In this document: in pieces, positions 1-7,675 of the stretch | How positions within the stretch are numbered: position 1 is the stretch's first letter | How the letters are laid out: each line of letters starts with the position of its first letter | Origin: a virus | DNA: 37,409 bases | Virus record (IMG/VR): IMGVR_UViG_3300009370_002433 | Coordinates: 1 to 37,409 of that record | Direction: 5' to 3' (one strand) | The notes under the pieces: model-generated | The model's input: only the letters and a program-made list of their open reading frames with translations | Database searches by the model: none | Told to the model about the DNA's origin: nothing | Made by a program: the position numbers and the translations under genes

Positions 1-2
1 TG

Positions 3-2276
3 AGCACCAGGAATAGGAGAAAGCTGGCCTTGTGGTTCAGGGCAATCACAATTTTCACAACCACAATCACTTGTCTGAGTCCAAGTTCCACTTCCGCCAG
101 GGTCAGCACAAGGCAGAGATGCTTCAAACCCAGAGCAAAGACCAGAAATTACTATCTCTGTCTGACCTCCGACCGGTGCGGCTGCTGAGTGCGTCTGTGG
201 ACACTGGTGCGTGACACATGGGCTGGTGCAAGTGTGGCCAATAAGTTGCCATTCATTTGCAGAAGAGTTCCATTCATAAGTACATTCGCCCGGACATCCG
301 ATTTCATGGGCGGGTGGGCATGTACAAGGAGAAGGGCATCCTGAAATGACATCACCAGTAGCAGTATTGTAAGTACAAATCCCATTGCACTCTGCCTCAG
401 AAGTTGCCCACGTCCATTCACATGTTTTGTTGGCACATTGGCAACCAGAATCATTACTTTCCCCACAATCCTCTACAAGTTCCCAATAACATGGATTTGG
501 CGTGTCGGGCGGCACGCCAGGTTGCATGGCATATGGATCATACTGATACGCAAGCGAAAACAAATCGGCGGAGATCTGGCAGGTGTGAGTACACGTAATG
601 GTGTCGATTGGGATGCCGCCAATCACTCCTCCCTGACTTCCACACGAACCGTTTGTCATAGGAGGACAGAAACAGGAAGGCGATTCACCACTACAATGAT
701 TTCCCACTTTGTAGTCGATGCCATTGACCGTGACAACTGTCGGGGTACTGTTCAGTACCCACGGGCCGTTCATCGAAATGGACGTATAAATACAAGTCCC
801 GCATGGTGGTTCTTCTCCACCGGAACATGTACCGTAATACTCCTGATGCTGATCGGGGTTAGGAGGGTCATCAACGCCGGGTGTGCCCCATAACTCGTCG
901 TCAAAATCACATGAACATCCGGGGCAGACAGGGCACGTACTAATTTGTTCCCACGTACCACCTTCGCACCCAGAGTCAGTACAAGCTTCGGACGTGCAGG
1001 GAACGTATTGGTCAAAGAAGGCATCGACCCATGTTCCACATGGGGGATTATAATTGGGATCATTAATATCCCCTTCACAATATTCACAATCTACCTGATT
1101 ATCGTAGTCACAGTCGCTACCATCGGTGCAATTGGTGCAACCTTCTGGTATGAAATATCCATCATCGCAACAGCAGCCTGTCGTCCCGCAATCCGAGAGT
1201 TTTACCGGGAATCCATCGGGCGTCAACTGCGTCGTAGAATATTCGCAGCAAGCCTCGCCGGTACCAGGAGGCGTACTGCCCGCCGTGCAAGGAGGACAGG
1301 TGACTTCTTGAGCCTTCAGCGACCTGCTACCTCTCACCCGCTTGAGGTATTGCTCTATCTTCGCAAACTTCTCTGCGAGGGTTCTTTCTTTCAGGCTATA
1401 CGTTGAAGACAGACTTAGGGCTTCCGTCTGCGCCTGAACACAGTCGCCTTCCCAGGTTGTAGTCCCAGCGGCAGGAGGGGCAGTAGGGCCATTTGTACAT
1501 TCACAATAGCCCTCAATCCCCGTCTCCACGTAGCATTCCACTTCGCATGTGTTTGTGTCTAATGCCCAATGACCGCCAGAGCCGCTGCCCGTTATATAGG
1601 AACATGTCCCAGTAAATGAAGTGCCACTTGCCGTTCCCGCAGGAGGATCGTCGTCGCCAGGAGTTCCCCAAGCCGTTGTCCAAATGCACTCGCAATTGTC
1701 ACATGCAAGGCATGTGTTCGTACAATCCCACGAATCATTTTCCCAAGTACACTGGCAATCTCCGGTCGATTCACATGTGCAATCCTCTTCCACCCAATTC
1801 CATATGCAATCAGAGCCACAAGTACACTCTTCTTCCTCTTCTTCAGTCGGTGTCTCCCCGCATGCGAACGTTATCGTAGTTCCATCATTTTGGTTCGTGG
1901 TTGGATCTCCGCCATCAGGGTAGCCAACGGGCAGTTCCTCGCAAGGGTCACAACTAGAGTCAGCCTCATCGCAGGCAGGCGTGGTAGTCCATGTTCCGCC
2001 GTTCTGACCACATTTCGTTGGAGTGCCCCAAGCCCCGACGCTACAAGTTCCTGCTCTTACCCAGGACCCCGTACAAGAAGGCGGGATGTCTGTGGTGCAC
2101 TCACTGTCCCATACCCATGTGCAGTCCCCGCAGGGGGATGGATCTTCTTCACATGGTGTCCAAACCCATTTGCAAGTGCCGTCGCACCCACATGGATCGC
2201 AACGATAAACCCATTTGCATTCCCCCTCGCATGAGGTCGGACATTCACAACAATCCCAACAATCTTTAAGTGCCAT
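3..2276 (-). CDS. Cysteine-rich repetitive protein, 3' part beyond the left edge
   Basis: The frame is open from the ATG at 2276 to the window edge, 758 codons without a stop, so the C-terminus is missing. About 90 residues are Cys by hand count (near 12%). Many lie in short Cys-x-Trp or Cys-x-Tyr units such as CKWVW, CTWVW, CIWNW, CEWTW and CTYEW, and in CxC, CxxC and CC pairs. A segment of the type GTPGxDDPP followed by GTC occurs twice (near residues 205 and 472). One helical, Cys-free, Lys/Arg-rich stretch (about residues 285-325) interrupts the pattern. There is no clear signal peptide or membrane segment. The gene is richer in GC than its neighbours, which suggests a separate origin or strong compositional selection. 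Family not recognised. A disulfide- or metal-stabilised virion fibre or adhesin is possible, but that is inference. The gene has only a weak GAGA ribosome site, inside a hairpin. Confidence 0.8.
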   Translation of the reverse strand, partial: MALKDCWDCCECPTSCEGECKWVYRCDPCGCDGTCKWVWTPCEEDPSPCGDCTWVWDSECTTDIPPSCTGSWVRAGTCSVGAWGTPTKCGQNGGTWTTTPACDEADSSCDPCEELPVGYPDGGDPTTNQNDGTTITFACGETPTEEEEEECTCGSDCIWNWVEEDCTCESTGDCQCTWENDSWDCTNTCLACDNCECIWTTAWGTPGDDDPPAGTASGTSFTGTCSYITGSGSGGHWALDTNTCEVECYVETGIEGYCECTNGPTAPPAAGTTTWEGDCVQAQTEALSLSSTYSLKERTLAEKFAKIEQYLKRVRGSRSLKAQEVTCPPCTAGSTPPGTGEACCEYSTTQLTPDGFPVKLSDCGTTGCCCDDGYFIPEGCTNCTDGSDCDYDNQVDCEYCEGDINDPNYNPPCGTWVDAFFDQYVPCTSEACTDSGCEGGTWEQISTCPVCPGCSCDFDDELWGTPGVDDPPNPDQHQEYYGTCSGGEEPPCGTCIYTSISMNGPWVLNSTPTVVTVNGIDYKVGNHCSGESPSCFCPPMTNGSCGSQGGVIGGIPIDTITCTHTCQISADLFSLAYQYDPYAMQPGVPPDTPNPCYWELVEDCGESNDSGCQCANKTCEWTWATSEAECNGICTYNTATGDVISGCPSPCTCPPAHEIGCPGECTYEWNSSANEWQLIGHTCTSPCVTHQCPQTHSAAAPVGGQTEIVISGLCSGFEASLPCADPGGSGTWTQTSDCGCENCDCPEPQGQLSPIPGA

Positions 2277-2282
2277 ATAAAA

Positions 2283-2317
2283 TCTCTATATATAAAGTAT
2301 TATTACTTATATAGAGA
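2283..2317 (-). terminator. Hairpin between helicase gene and Cys-rich gene
   Basis: TCTCTATATA (2283-2292) and TATATAGAGA (2308-2317) form a perfect 10-bp stem with a 15-nt loop. On the minus strand the stem is followed by TTTT. It overlaps the stop codon of the helicase gene and lies just before the ATG of the Cys-rich gene. It could end helicase transcripts. It would also hide the only ribosome-site-like GAGA of the next gene. The stem is AT-rich, so termination is likely to be partial. Confidence 0.5.
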
Positions 2318-4324
2318 CTTCGCCTTCTGAATCACCTCTTTAGTTTTATTGTCATCTAATCTAAGGATTTTACTTACGAGAGAAGATTTATTAACAACAT
2401 CTCTATAAGATCTTATATTGGAATTCCAAAGTTTATTTGCTCTAACCTTTCCAATGTGAGGAAGATTGCATAAGCCAACCAAATAATCATCCACCCCATA
2501 AACAACTCTGGTCTGTAGATTTCCCAACCACTCTTTTTGATCCCATTTTGCACTCATGGAATCAATCGACTTCAAAACCGTTGCCAGACGTGGAAAATCC
2601 ATTTGAAGCCCTCTCATATATGGATTAAAGGTCTGGCTGGTCAAGCCTTTAAGCAAAAGATGATATGCATAAGCTGATTTTATGACAGGCTTTTTGATAT
2701 TTCCAAACATTTTCCTTATACGAGCGGAAAAAGGCCCCATTTCTTCTTCTTCATTTTTACTAACTATGCCAAGCTTACAAGACTCCACACTGGCAAGGGC
2801 CATTGAAATCGCATAATCATTATCCTGCCTATTATTTTCAAATATACTAGAAAAATTCCTTCTAAGATCAGCAACATCAAAAGGATCAAAATAAAACATA
2901 CTGGATATTTTTCCTACCGCATTAACCTTATATTCTCCTTCATACTCTCTAATAATCCCTTTTTTTAATAACAAATCAACCAATTGGTCAACAACATCGT
3001 CATCTAATTGCATCGACTGAAATGCAGCCAAACTTCTTGCATACCATTCATGAAAATCATCTTTATTCCTTATGCTTCCATGATGAATTTCACTCACTAC
3101 ATGAAAAGCCATTATTTTATGATGACCACCTAAAGTGTCAAGCATTTGCGATTCAATGTTTTGCTTCCTATTTAATTTCTTTACATAATGATCCGACTGG
3201 CTCTCAGGAACTAATATATAAACATCCCCTGATGGGTCATATTTTGGACGACCTGCACGACCTGACATTTGTTGAATATCATAATTTTCTACTTGGCTCA
3301 AACCACGATGAACTCCCAAAATTACAACACGGCGAGCCGGTAAATTTAATCCCCACGCCACTGTTGATGTGGCAACCAAAACTCTAAGGTCTGAATCTTC
3401 CTTAAAGTCCTTCTCCAATTTAAGCCTTTTAGCTTTTGTCAGATCCGCATTATGATATCCACAATTAATCCCTGCTCGCTCCAACGCTGTCTTCATATAT
3501 CGGCCAGTTCGCTTGGTATGAGAAAACACAAGGAACTTGTCATCTGGATAGTCTTCTACAACCTGTAGGGCGTGTGCAACTTTATGAAGCTCTCTATCTT
3601 CATATTTCTTATCACCATCATAATATTTCTCATAATGGATAGTTAAAGGGCAAGGCCGATAAGAAGATTCAATTAAATATGTCTCTTTTTTCGTTAACTC
3701 GTAACTAACCCACTCGCCAATTTGATCCACATTTGGCATCGTAGCAGATAAAAACACAAGTCGAATGTTTGGATTGACTTGTGTAAATTTCATCAATGCT
3801 GCTTCTAAATGATCCCCTCTACCATCGACTCCTATAAGGTGAAACTCATCAACAATTAAAGTCCCAACTTCAGAAAGAAAATTGTTTCCCTCTGATTTAT
3901 GATTACGGCATCTATGACTCAGCATTTCGCTTGTCATTAATATCAAATTTGCATCAGCCAACTCTTTTTTGCGGTCTTCAGTTATGCGGTAATCACCTGT
4001 ACAAATAGAAATCTTTAAATCTTTAAAATGATGATCATCGGACGACCAATCGTCAATTTTTTCTTGTGCCAAGGCCTTCAAAGGACTCAAATAAAGCCCC
4101 TTGCCGCCTCTCTCACGCACTTCGTTGCTAAGAAACATCTCCGCTATCGCCGTTTTGCCAGAAGACGTTGACGAGGCTATTATAGCGTTACAATCCCTAT
4201 TATAGATCTCATAAGCTCTTGATTGGACAGGATTGAATTCATCAAAAGAAAAATTAGCATAATCAGGAAAGCTGCTAGCTGGAACTAACTCATTTTGGTC
4301 TCCAAGTTTAATAACCGCTGGCAT
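2303..4324 (-). CDS. Ski2/Hel308-like superfamily 2 DNA helicase
   Basis: A 673-residue ATP-dependent helicase of the Ski2-like branch of SF2. Visible motifs are a Q-motif-like FNPVQ (about residue 30), Walker A SSTSSGKT (51-58), DEFH box (159-162), SATMP (193-197), a strand-exchange motif VLVATSTVAWGLNLPA, and motif VI QMSGRAGRP. Near the C-terminus VGLCNLPHIGKVRANKLW looks like the helix-hairpin-helix of Hel308/PolQ-type helicases, which remodel stalled forks. The ATG at 4324 is chosen because GAGGGAG precedes it; a GTG one codon upstream is also possible. Hel308 is best known from archaea and eukaryotes, so it is an unusual member of a T4-like gene set. DNA rather than RNA as substrate is inferred from the HhH and the phage context. 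Confidence 0.85.
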   Translation of the reverse strand: MPAVIKLGDQNELVPASSFPDYANFSFDEFNPVQSRAYEIYNRDCNAIIASSTSSGKTAIAEMFLSNEVRERGGKGLYLSPLKALAQEKIDDWSSDDHHFKDLKISICTGDYRITEDRKKELADANLILMTSEMLSHRCRNHKSEGNNFLSEVGTLIVDEFHLIGVDGRGDHLEAALMKFTQVNPNIRLVFLSATMPNVDQIGEWVSYELTKKETYLIESSYRPCPLTIHYEKYYDGDKKYEDRELHKVAHALQVVEDYPDDKFLVFSHTKRTGRYMKTALERAGINCGYHNADLTKAKRLKLEKDFKEDSDLRVLVATSTVAWGLNLPARRVVILGVHRGLSQVENYDIQQMSGRAGRPKYDPSGDVYILVPESQSDHYVKKLNRKQNIESQMLDTLGGHHKIMAFHVVSEIHHGSIRNKDDFHEWYARSLAAFQSMQLDDDVVDQLVDLLLKKGIIREYEGEYKVNAVGKISSMFYFDPFDVADLRRNFSSIFENNRQDNDYAISMALASVESCKLGIVSKNEEEEMGPFSARIRKMFGNIKKPVIKSAYAYHLLLKGLTSQTFNPYMRGLQMDFPRLATVLKSIDSMSAKWDQKEWLGNLQTRVVYGVDDYLVGLCNLPHIGKVRANKLWNSNIRSYRDVVNKSSLVSKILRLDDNKTKEVIQKAKSLYK

Positions 4325-4386
4325 CACACTCCCTCATTTGTTACCAAATCAACCCCATTAAACCGGATCGCTCTAATAACGACAAA

Positions 4387-4653
4387 TTAAGATCTTCTAG
4401 AAGATTGGGTCTTTTTAAGTCTACTCAATGCCGTCCCAACTTCAACAGACAAAACATCTAACATTTGATAAAAATCTTCGGCACCATCGGCGGCCCCAAG
4501 CCATTTGTCCATTTCTTCATTTTTGGAAATGAAATTAACAGCCTCGCCAAGATCCCCTCCCACTCTTTGAGAAAATCTGGTTTTTAAAAAAAGCAAGTCC
4601 TTATAGGATAAAGATGACACATACTCTTTTAATACACTATTTGAACTTCTCAT
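4387..4653 (-). CDS. Hypothetical protein, 88 aa
   Basis: Small soluble, mostly helical protein with a Ser/Arg/Lys-rich C-terminal tail. No motif recognised. The ATG at 4653 has a good ribosome site, GAGGTAA. It lies directly upstream of the helicase gene on the same strand, 62 bp away, so the two may be co-transcribed. It diverges from the plus-strand gene at 4675 with only 21 bp between the start codons. Confidence 0.6.
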   Translation of the reverse strand: MRSSNSVLKEYVSSLSYKDLLFLKTRFSQRVGGDLGEAVNFISKNEEMDKWLGAADGAEDFYQMLDVLSVEVGTALSRLKKTQSSRRS

Positions 4654-4674
4654 AATTTACCTCGTTCACAAATA

Positions 4675-5010
4675 ATGACTGAAATAATAAACTCAAAAAA
4701 ACTTGAAGAACTGCTTATCGCAAATTGGACTAGCTTCATAAACTACAGCAAACTTATGGCCCGCATCCTAGAAATAGTTCGTGACACAGAACTGGCTGTA
4801 ATGGAACAATCAACAATTCCAAAAATAGGAATACAAATTAGCATCTCCAGGTTTGAATTAACACACAACGGATTCTTAATATGGGTAGAATTTAAGGCTC
4901 CAAAAGAGGAAAACAAAATCGCAATAGGAACAAGCGAACTTAAATTATCCACCTCTGGGGACCTCAGTCACATTAAAACCATAGGCAACCTTTACGCTAC
5001 TAACGATTAA
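4675..5010 (+). CDS. Hypothetical protein, 111 aa
   Basis: A plus-strand gene in a mostly minus-strand stretch. The N-terminal half is amphipathic helix. The C-terminal half alternates strand-like segments (IGIQISISRFELT, GFLIWVEFKAP), suggesting a small alpha/beta fold. No catalytic motif seen. No clear Shine-Dalgarno site precedes the ATG, which lowers confidence, but the composition is protein-like and the opposite strand offers only a 69-codon frame. Its stop overlaps the stop of the convergent gene at 5007. Confidence 0.5.
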   Translation: MTEIINSKKLEELLIANWTSFINYSKLMARILEIVRDTELAVMEQSTIPKIGIQISISRFELTHNGFLIWVEFKAPKEENKIAIGTSELKLSTSGDLSHIKTIGNLYATND

Positions 5011-5315
5011 ACAACATTTACCAAACGAATGTTTTCACCATCCTCATCAATTAAATCTGATTCAAGAAGCATACTATTATAATCTGAAAATCTCAAGCCC
5101 AGATTATAAGAATCCAAACTGACCTCTCTTTCATTTTTAGAAGCCGTGAGCCAACAATATTCATCAACCTTAACCGTTCCGTTTTTCCCTTCTTGTGTAA
5201 TTCCAATTTCTAAAACAACCCGATTGGGCAAAAGTAACTCTATAGAACCATGTTCTTCAAGTTGAGAAATAAGTAGTCTTTGAATTTTAGCACTTTGAGT
5301 TTTTGAACTTGCCAT
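5007..5315 (-). CDS. Hypothetical protein, 102 aa
   Basis: The start at 5315 (MASSKTQS) is set by a strong GGAGGT site 7 bp upstream. A longer reading up to 5537 would overlap the next gene and add an atypical hydrophobic leader, so I rejected it. The protein has short strand-rich segments (SIELLLPNRVVLEIGI, GTVKVDEYCWLTA) and an acidic C-terminal half, like a small beta-rich accessory protein. Function unknown. It lies downstream of the amidoligase and the 148-aa gene on the same strand, so the three may be one unit. Confidence 0.65.
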   Translation of the reverse strand: MASSKTQSAKIQRLLISQLEEHGSIELLLPNRVVLEIGITQEGKNGTVKVDEYCWLTASKNEREVSLDSYNLGLRFSDYNSMLLESDLIDEDGENIRLVNVV

Positions 5316-5364
5316 AATTATACCTCCAAAACCTATAATAAATGGATTTGGAATTATATAGCCT

Positions 5365-5811
5365 TTAATAAAAATTAACCTCATTAGGTTTAATGCAGGC
5401 ATAATTAAAATCTTCATAAGAACATTCATGGCCCTGTGGCGGGTGTAATAAATTACCAACTTTATCAATTGATCGAGTCCAGCAATAAACTTTATTTGAG
5501 TCTGAAAAAAGCTCGATAAACGACAAAGCCTCATCACCCAAAACCCTTCGGGCTATTTTGCAAACAAGAAAAAAGGGAAGAAATGGAACATGCTTACCCA
5601 TTATTTGGATGCTTTCTAAATAATAACTTTTATAATCAGCCTTGCTATAATGGATGTCAACATCATATCCATCAACACAAAAAGTCCCCGTCTTCAATGG
5701 ACTCAAAATGTCTTCTTCGGAACGATCTCCCAAAGGATAGTTGTAAGCTATCAATCTTTCGCCCAATCTTTTTAAATTAATAATTTCTTTATCAAAATTT
5801 CTATTTTCCAT
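5365..5811 (-). CDS. Hypothetical protein, 148 aa
   Basis: Starts at an ATG preceded by GGAGG. An alpha/beta-looking protein with scattered Cys and aromatic residues and a possible buried segment, VPFLPFFLVCKIARRVLG (about residues 75-92). No family recognised. It sits between the amidoligase gene (34 bp upstream) and the 102-aa gene, all on one strand, so it may work with the amidoligase as substrate or partner. That is inferred only from order. Confidence 0.65.
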   Translation of the reverse strand: MENRNFDKEIINLKRLGERLIAYNYPLGDRSEEDILSPLKTGTFCVDGYDVDIHYSKADYKSYYLESIQIMGKHVPFLPFFLVCKIARRVLGDEALSFIELFSDSNKVYCWTRSIDKVGNLLHPPQGHECSYEDFNYACIKPNEVNFY

Positions 5812-5844
5812 TATGCCTCCATCTTATATATGAAAAAAAAAATG

Positions 5845-6873
5845 CTAAATAAATTTCTTAGAATAAATAATACCTTCATCCGATGGATGCAATAATTTAT
5901 TAATTTCATTTAAGCCTAATATTGAAAACATCTCAGAAACTTGAGAATTAGAAACAAACCTAGAATTCATACTCCAAAACCCATCAGAATCTGACGAAAC
6001 TCCATTCTTCTTTAATCTTGCTAAAAACCAATCCCTAGTTTGTTTAACGCCTTCCGTTAAAATCTTATTGCTGTCCCAGAATCCCAATAATCTAAAAACA
6101 TCTTTTGCGTCTAACCATAAAAAAGATGACCATGGATCTCCCTCTACATAATTATAAGGAATCCCTATTTTACTAGTTACATTAATAAAATGAACAATTA
6201 ATCTAACCCAATTTTTAATCAAAAATGGGTCAAGACACCCTAAATTGCCTATAATTCTAAACTCTATAGTTTCCCGCTTCCCCTTCTTAAGATGATAAGT
6301 ATTTAAAGAATAATACTTTACATTTCCTAACCTAGAGATAAGAAGAGATGGCGACATTTCCGCATCATGTTCGATCAAATCAGTCAGTCCTATAAACTGG
6401 CAGTATCGACTACTCTTTCTTTTGCGAGGAACCGAATCAAGAAAAACCGGCTCACATTTAATCCAATGATATAAAACCGAGGCCAACTCGCTCTCTGACA
6501 AATCCGCCACTTCAACATGAACGTGCAAAGAGCACCTCTCATCCGCCGCAATTGATTCATCATCAGAAAATGCTTCAACAACACGACATATGTCTTTAAG
6601 ACCTTTCCACCCCTTAGAAACAGGAGAACAGACCTCTATCCCACAACTCGAATCAGGCTTAACAATCCACAACTCATTGTTATGAGTATGATGCCATTTA
6701 GTTATTTCTACAGTTTTATTTAAAGATCTAGAAATCAAATTGGCAACATAATCAGAACCAGCAGGATTTCTCCCCGCCAATGGCCTACTCTGGCCGTCAA
6801 GCGAATTTAATTCAATTTCAACGCCAAAACGCCTACCGTAATCGAATTCCAGATAACCATCGCCCATGTCCAT
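5845..6873 (-). CDS. Putative amidoligase (Amidoligase_2-like)
   Basis: A 342-residue protein with the motif series of Amidoligase_2, a COOH-NH2 ligase family with a glutamine-synthetase-like fold that joins a carboxylate to an amine using ATP. Visible are FGVEIEL (residues 16-22), IEVCSPV (about 79-85), CSLHVHVEV (about 112-120) and IEFRIIG (about 202-208), matching the family's GxEIE, E-x-x-SP, HxHV and EFR signatures. Length fits the family. The substrate is unknown. Family members are proposed to make small peptides or to modify proteins or cell-wall peptides. It starts close to a 22-bp palindrome that could control it. I saw no ribosome site of normal strength before the ATG; a GTG or ATG a few codons downstream is possible. 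Confidence 0.75.
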   Translation of the reverse strand: MDMGDGYLEFDYGRRFGVEIELNSLDGQSRPLAGRNPAGSDYVANLISRSLNKTVEITKWHHTHNNELWIVKPDSSCGIEVCSPVSKGWKGLKDICRVVEAFSDDESIAADERCSLHVHVEVADLSESELASVLYHWIKCEPVFLDSVPRKRKSSRYCQFIGLTDLIEHDAEMSPSLLISRLGNVKYYSLNTYHLKKGKRETIEFRIIGNLGCLDPFLIKNWVRLIVHFINVTSKIGIPYNYVEGDPWSSFLWLDAKDVFRLLGFWDSNKILTEGVKQTRDWFLARLKKNGVSSDSDGFWSMNSRFVSNSQVSEMFSILGLNEINKLLHPSDEGIIYSKKFI

Positions 6874-6897
6874 AAATTTATTTTAAAATCCTACAAA

Positions 6898-6919
6898 TTT
6901 AAATCAAGCTTGATTTAAA
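6898..6919. promoter_or_regulatory. 22-bp perfect palindrome in a divergent intergenic region
   Basis: The half-site TTTAAATCAAG is followed directly by its reverse complement. The palindrome lies midway between the divergent starts at 6873 and 6944, where an operator for a dimeric regulator would sit. Its ATCAAG core also occurs in the AT-rich region near 22042. With no loop it is a poor terminator. Confidence 0.5.
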
Positions 6920-6943
6920 ACCACAATGTAATAAAATGTTGAT

Positions 6944-7420
6944 ATGAAAAAAATCAAAAACAGACAATGTCTTTTACTCAAAACTAAAGACAAAAGAGAA
7001 TTCCTAACTGAAAAAAGCAATTATTCTTTACTTTTGGAATTTTCTAAAAAATTTAGTCTTGAAGTATCTGTAGTGAAAATAAAAAAAGCAACAATTCTAG
7101 AACTAAGCGAACTCGCCGCTGCGTTCTGCGATCCCAACTATTCATCAGAAGAAATAACTTATGAATTAATTGAAACAAAAATATCTCAAATTAAAAAGCC
7201 TCGCAATAACATTATAAAAACTTCAGAAAAATTAGATGAATATATAAAGAAAGAATTTTTAGCAGGCAAAGTTATATCATTAAAAAAACTTAAAAGAAGA
7301 TTTTCAAGATACGAACTAACTGATTCCTGCTTATGCAACCACATAACAAAAATAAGAAAAGAATTAGAATCAGAAGGATATAAAATAAACAAAGATAAAA
7401 CAGAATATAATATTATTTAA
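6944..7420 (+). CDS. Hypothetical Lys-rich protein, possible C-terminal winged helix
   Basis: A 158-residue basic protein. The N-terminus (about residues 8-50) is a small alpha/beta segment beginning LLLKTKDKREFLT. The C-terminal third (about 105-150) reads like a winged helix: LKKLKRRFSRYELTDS, then LCNHITKIRKELESEGYKI. No family recognised with certainty. It diverges from the amidoligase gene across a 22-bp palindrome, so it could be a DNA-binding regulator acting there, which is inference. No clear ribosome site precedes the ATG. Confidence 0.6.
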   Translation: MKKIKNRQCLLLKTKDKREFLTEKSNYSLLLEFSKKFSLEVSVVKIKKATILELSELAAAFCDPNYSSEEITYELIETKISQIKKPRNNIIKTSEKLDEYIKKEFLAGKVISLKKLKRRFSRYELTDSCLCNHITKIRKELESEGYKINKDKTEYNII

Positions 7421-7423
7421 TTT

Positions 7424-7675
7424 TCATCTACGAGCGACAATAACAAAATCAACTTCTGCCCGAAGTTTTTCTCGCTGGCAGTCATTTAGTGGGCGTCCAC
7501 CAGGAATCGGCGGCAAAACTGGTGTTACGCTAAACACTTCCCAACGACCATTAAGAGAAAGATTGTTCAATTCCTCTTCTAAAGCCAAAACACTAGAACG
7601 AATGACCTTCCATTCGTATTCCGTGTATCTAGTGGGACGAGTCATTCCAGACAAACTTCCTATGTCTCCCGGCAT
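7424..7675 (-). CDS. Small DUF4177-like protein
   Basis: An 83-residue protein whose pattern resembles DUF4177 proteins: an EWKVI strand, a helix rich in Leu and Glu (LEEELNNLSLNG), a WEVFSV strand, and a final FVIVARR strand. That family has no known function. The ATG at 7675 shares one base with the uvsX stop codon (TGATG), and GGAGAGG lies upstream inside uvsX, so it is translationally coupled to uvsX. A TTG one codon earlier is less likely. It converges on the gene at 6944 with 3 bp between stops. Confidence 0.65.
   Translation of the reverse strand: MPGDIGSLSGMTRPTRYTEYEWKVIRSSVLALEEELNNLSLNGRWEVFSVTPVLPPIPGGRPLNDCQREKLRAEVDFVIVARR

Noticed and set aside
785-792. TATAAATA on the plus strand
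   Set aside because: It lies inside the Cys-rich gene on the opposite strand with no plus-strand gene after it. Similar chance copies lie at 14885 and about 18060.
438-893. Plus-strand frame of 151 codons
   Set aside because: It lies wholly inside the open Cys-rich minus-strand frame, which explains the region better. The plus-strand product is low in typical protein patterns and has no ribosome site. Other short frames over 1-2270 were rejected for the same reason.
5316-5537. Longer N-terminus for the 102-aa protein
   Set aside because: It would overlap the 148-aa gene in another frame and lacks a ribosome site, while GGAGGT sits before 5315.
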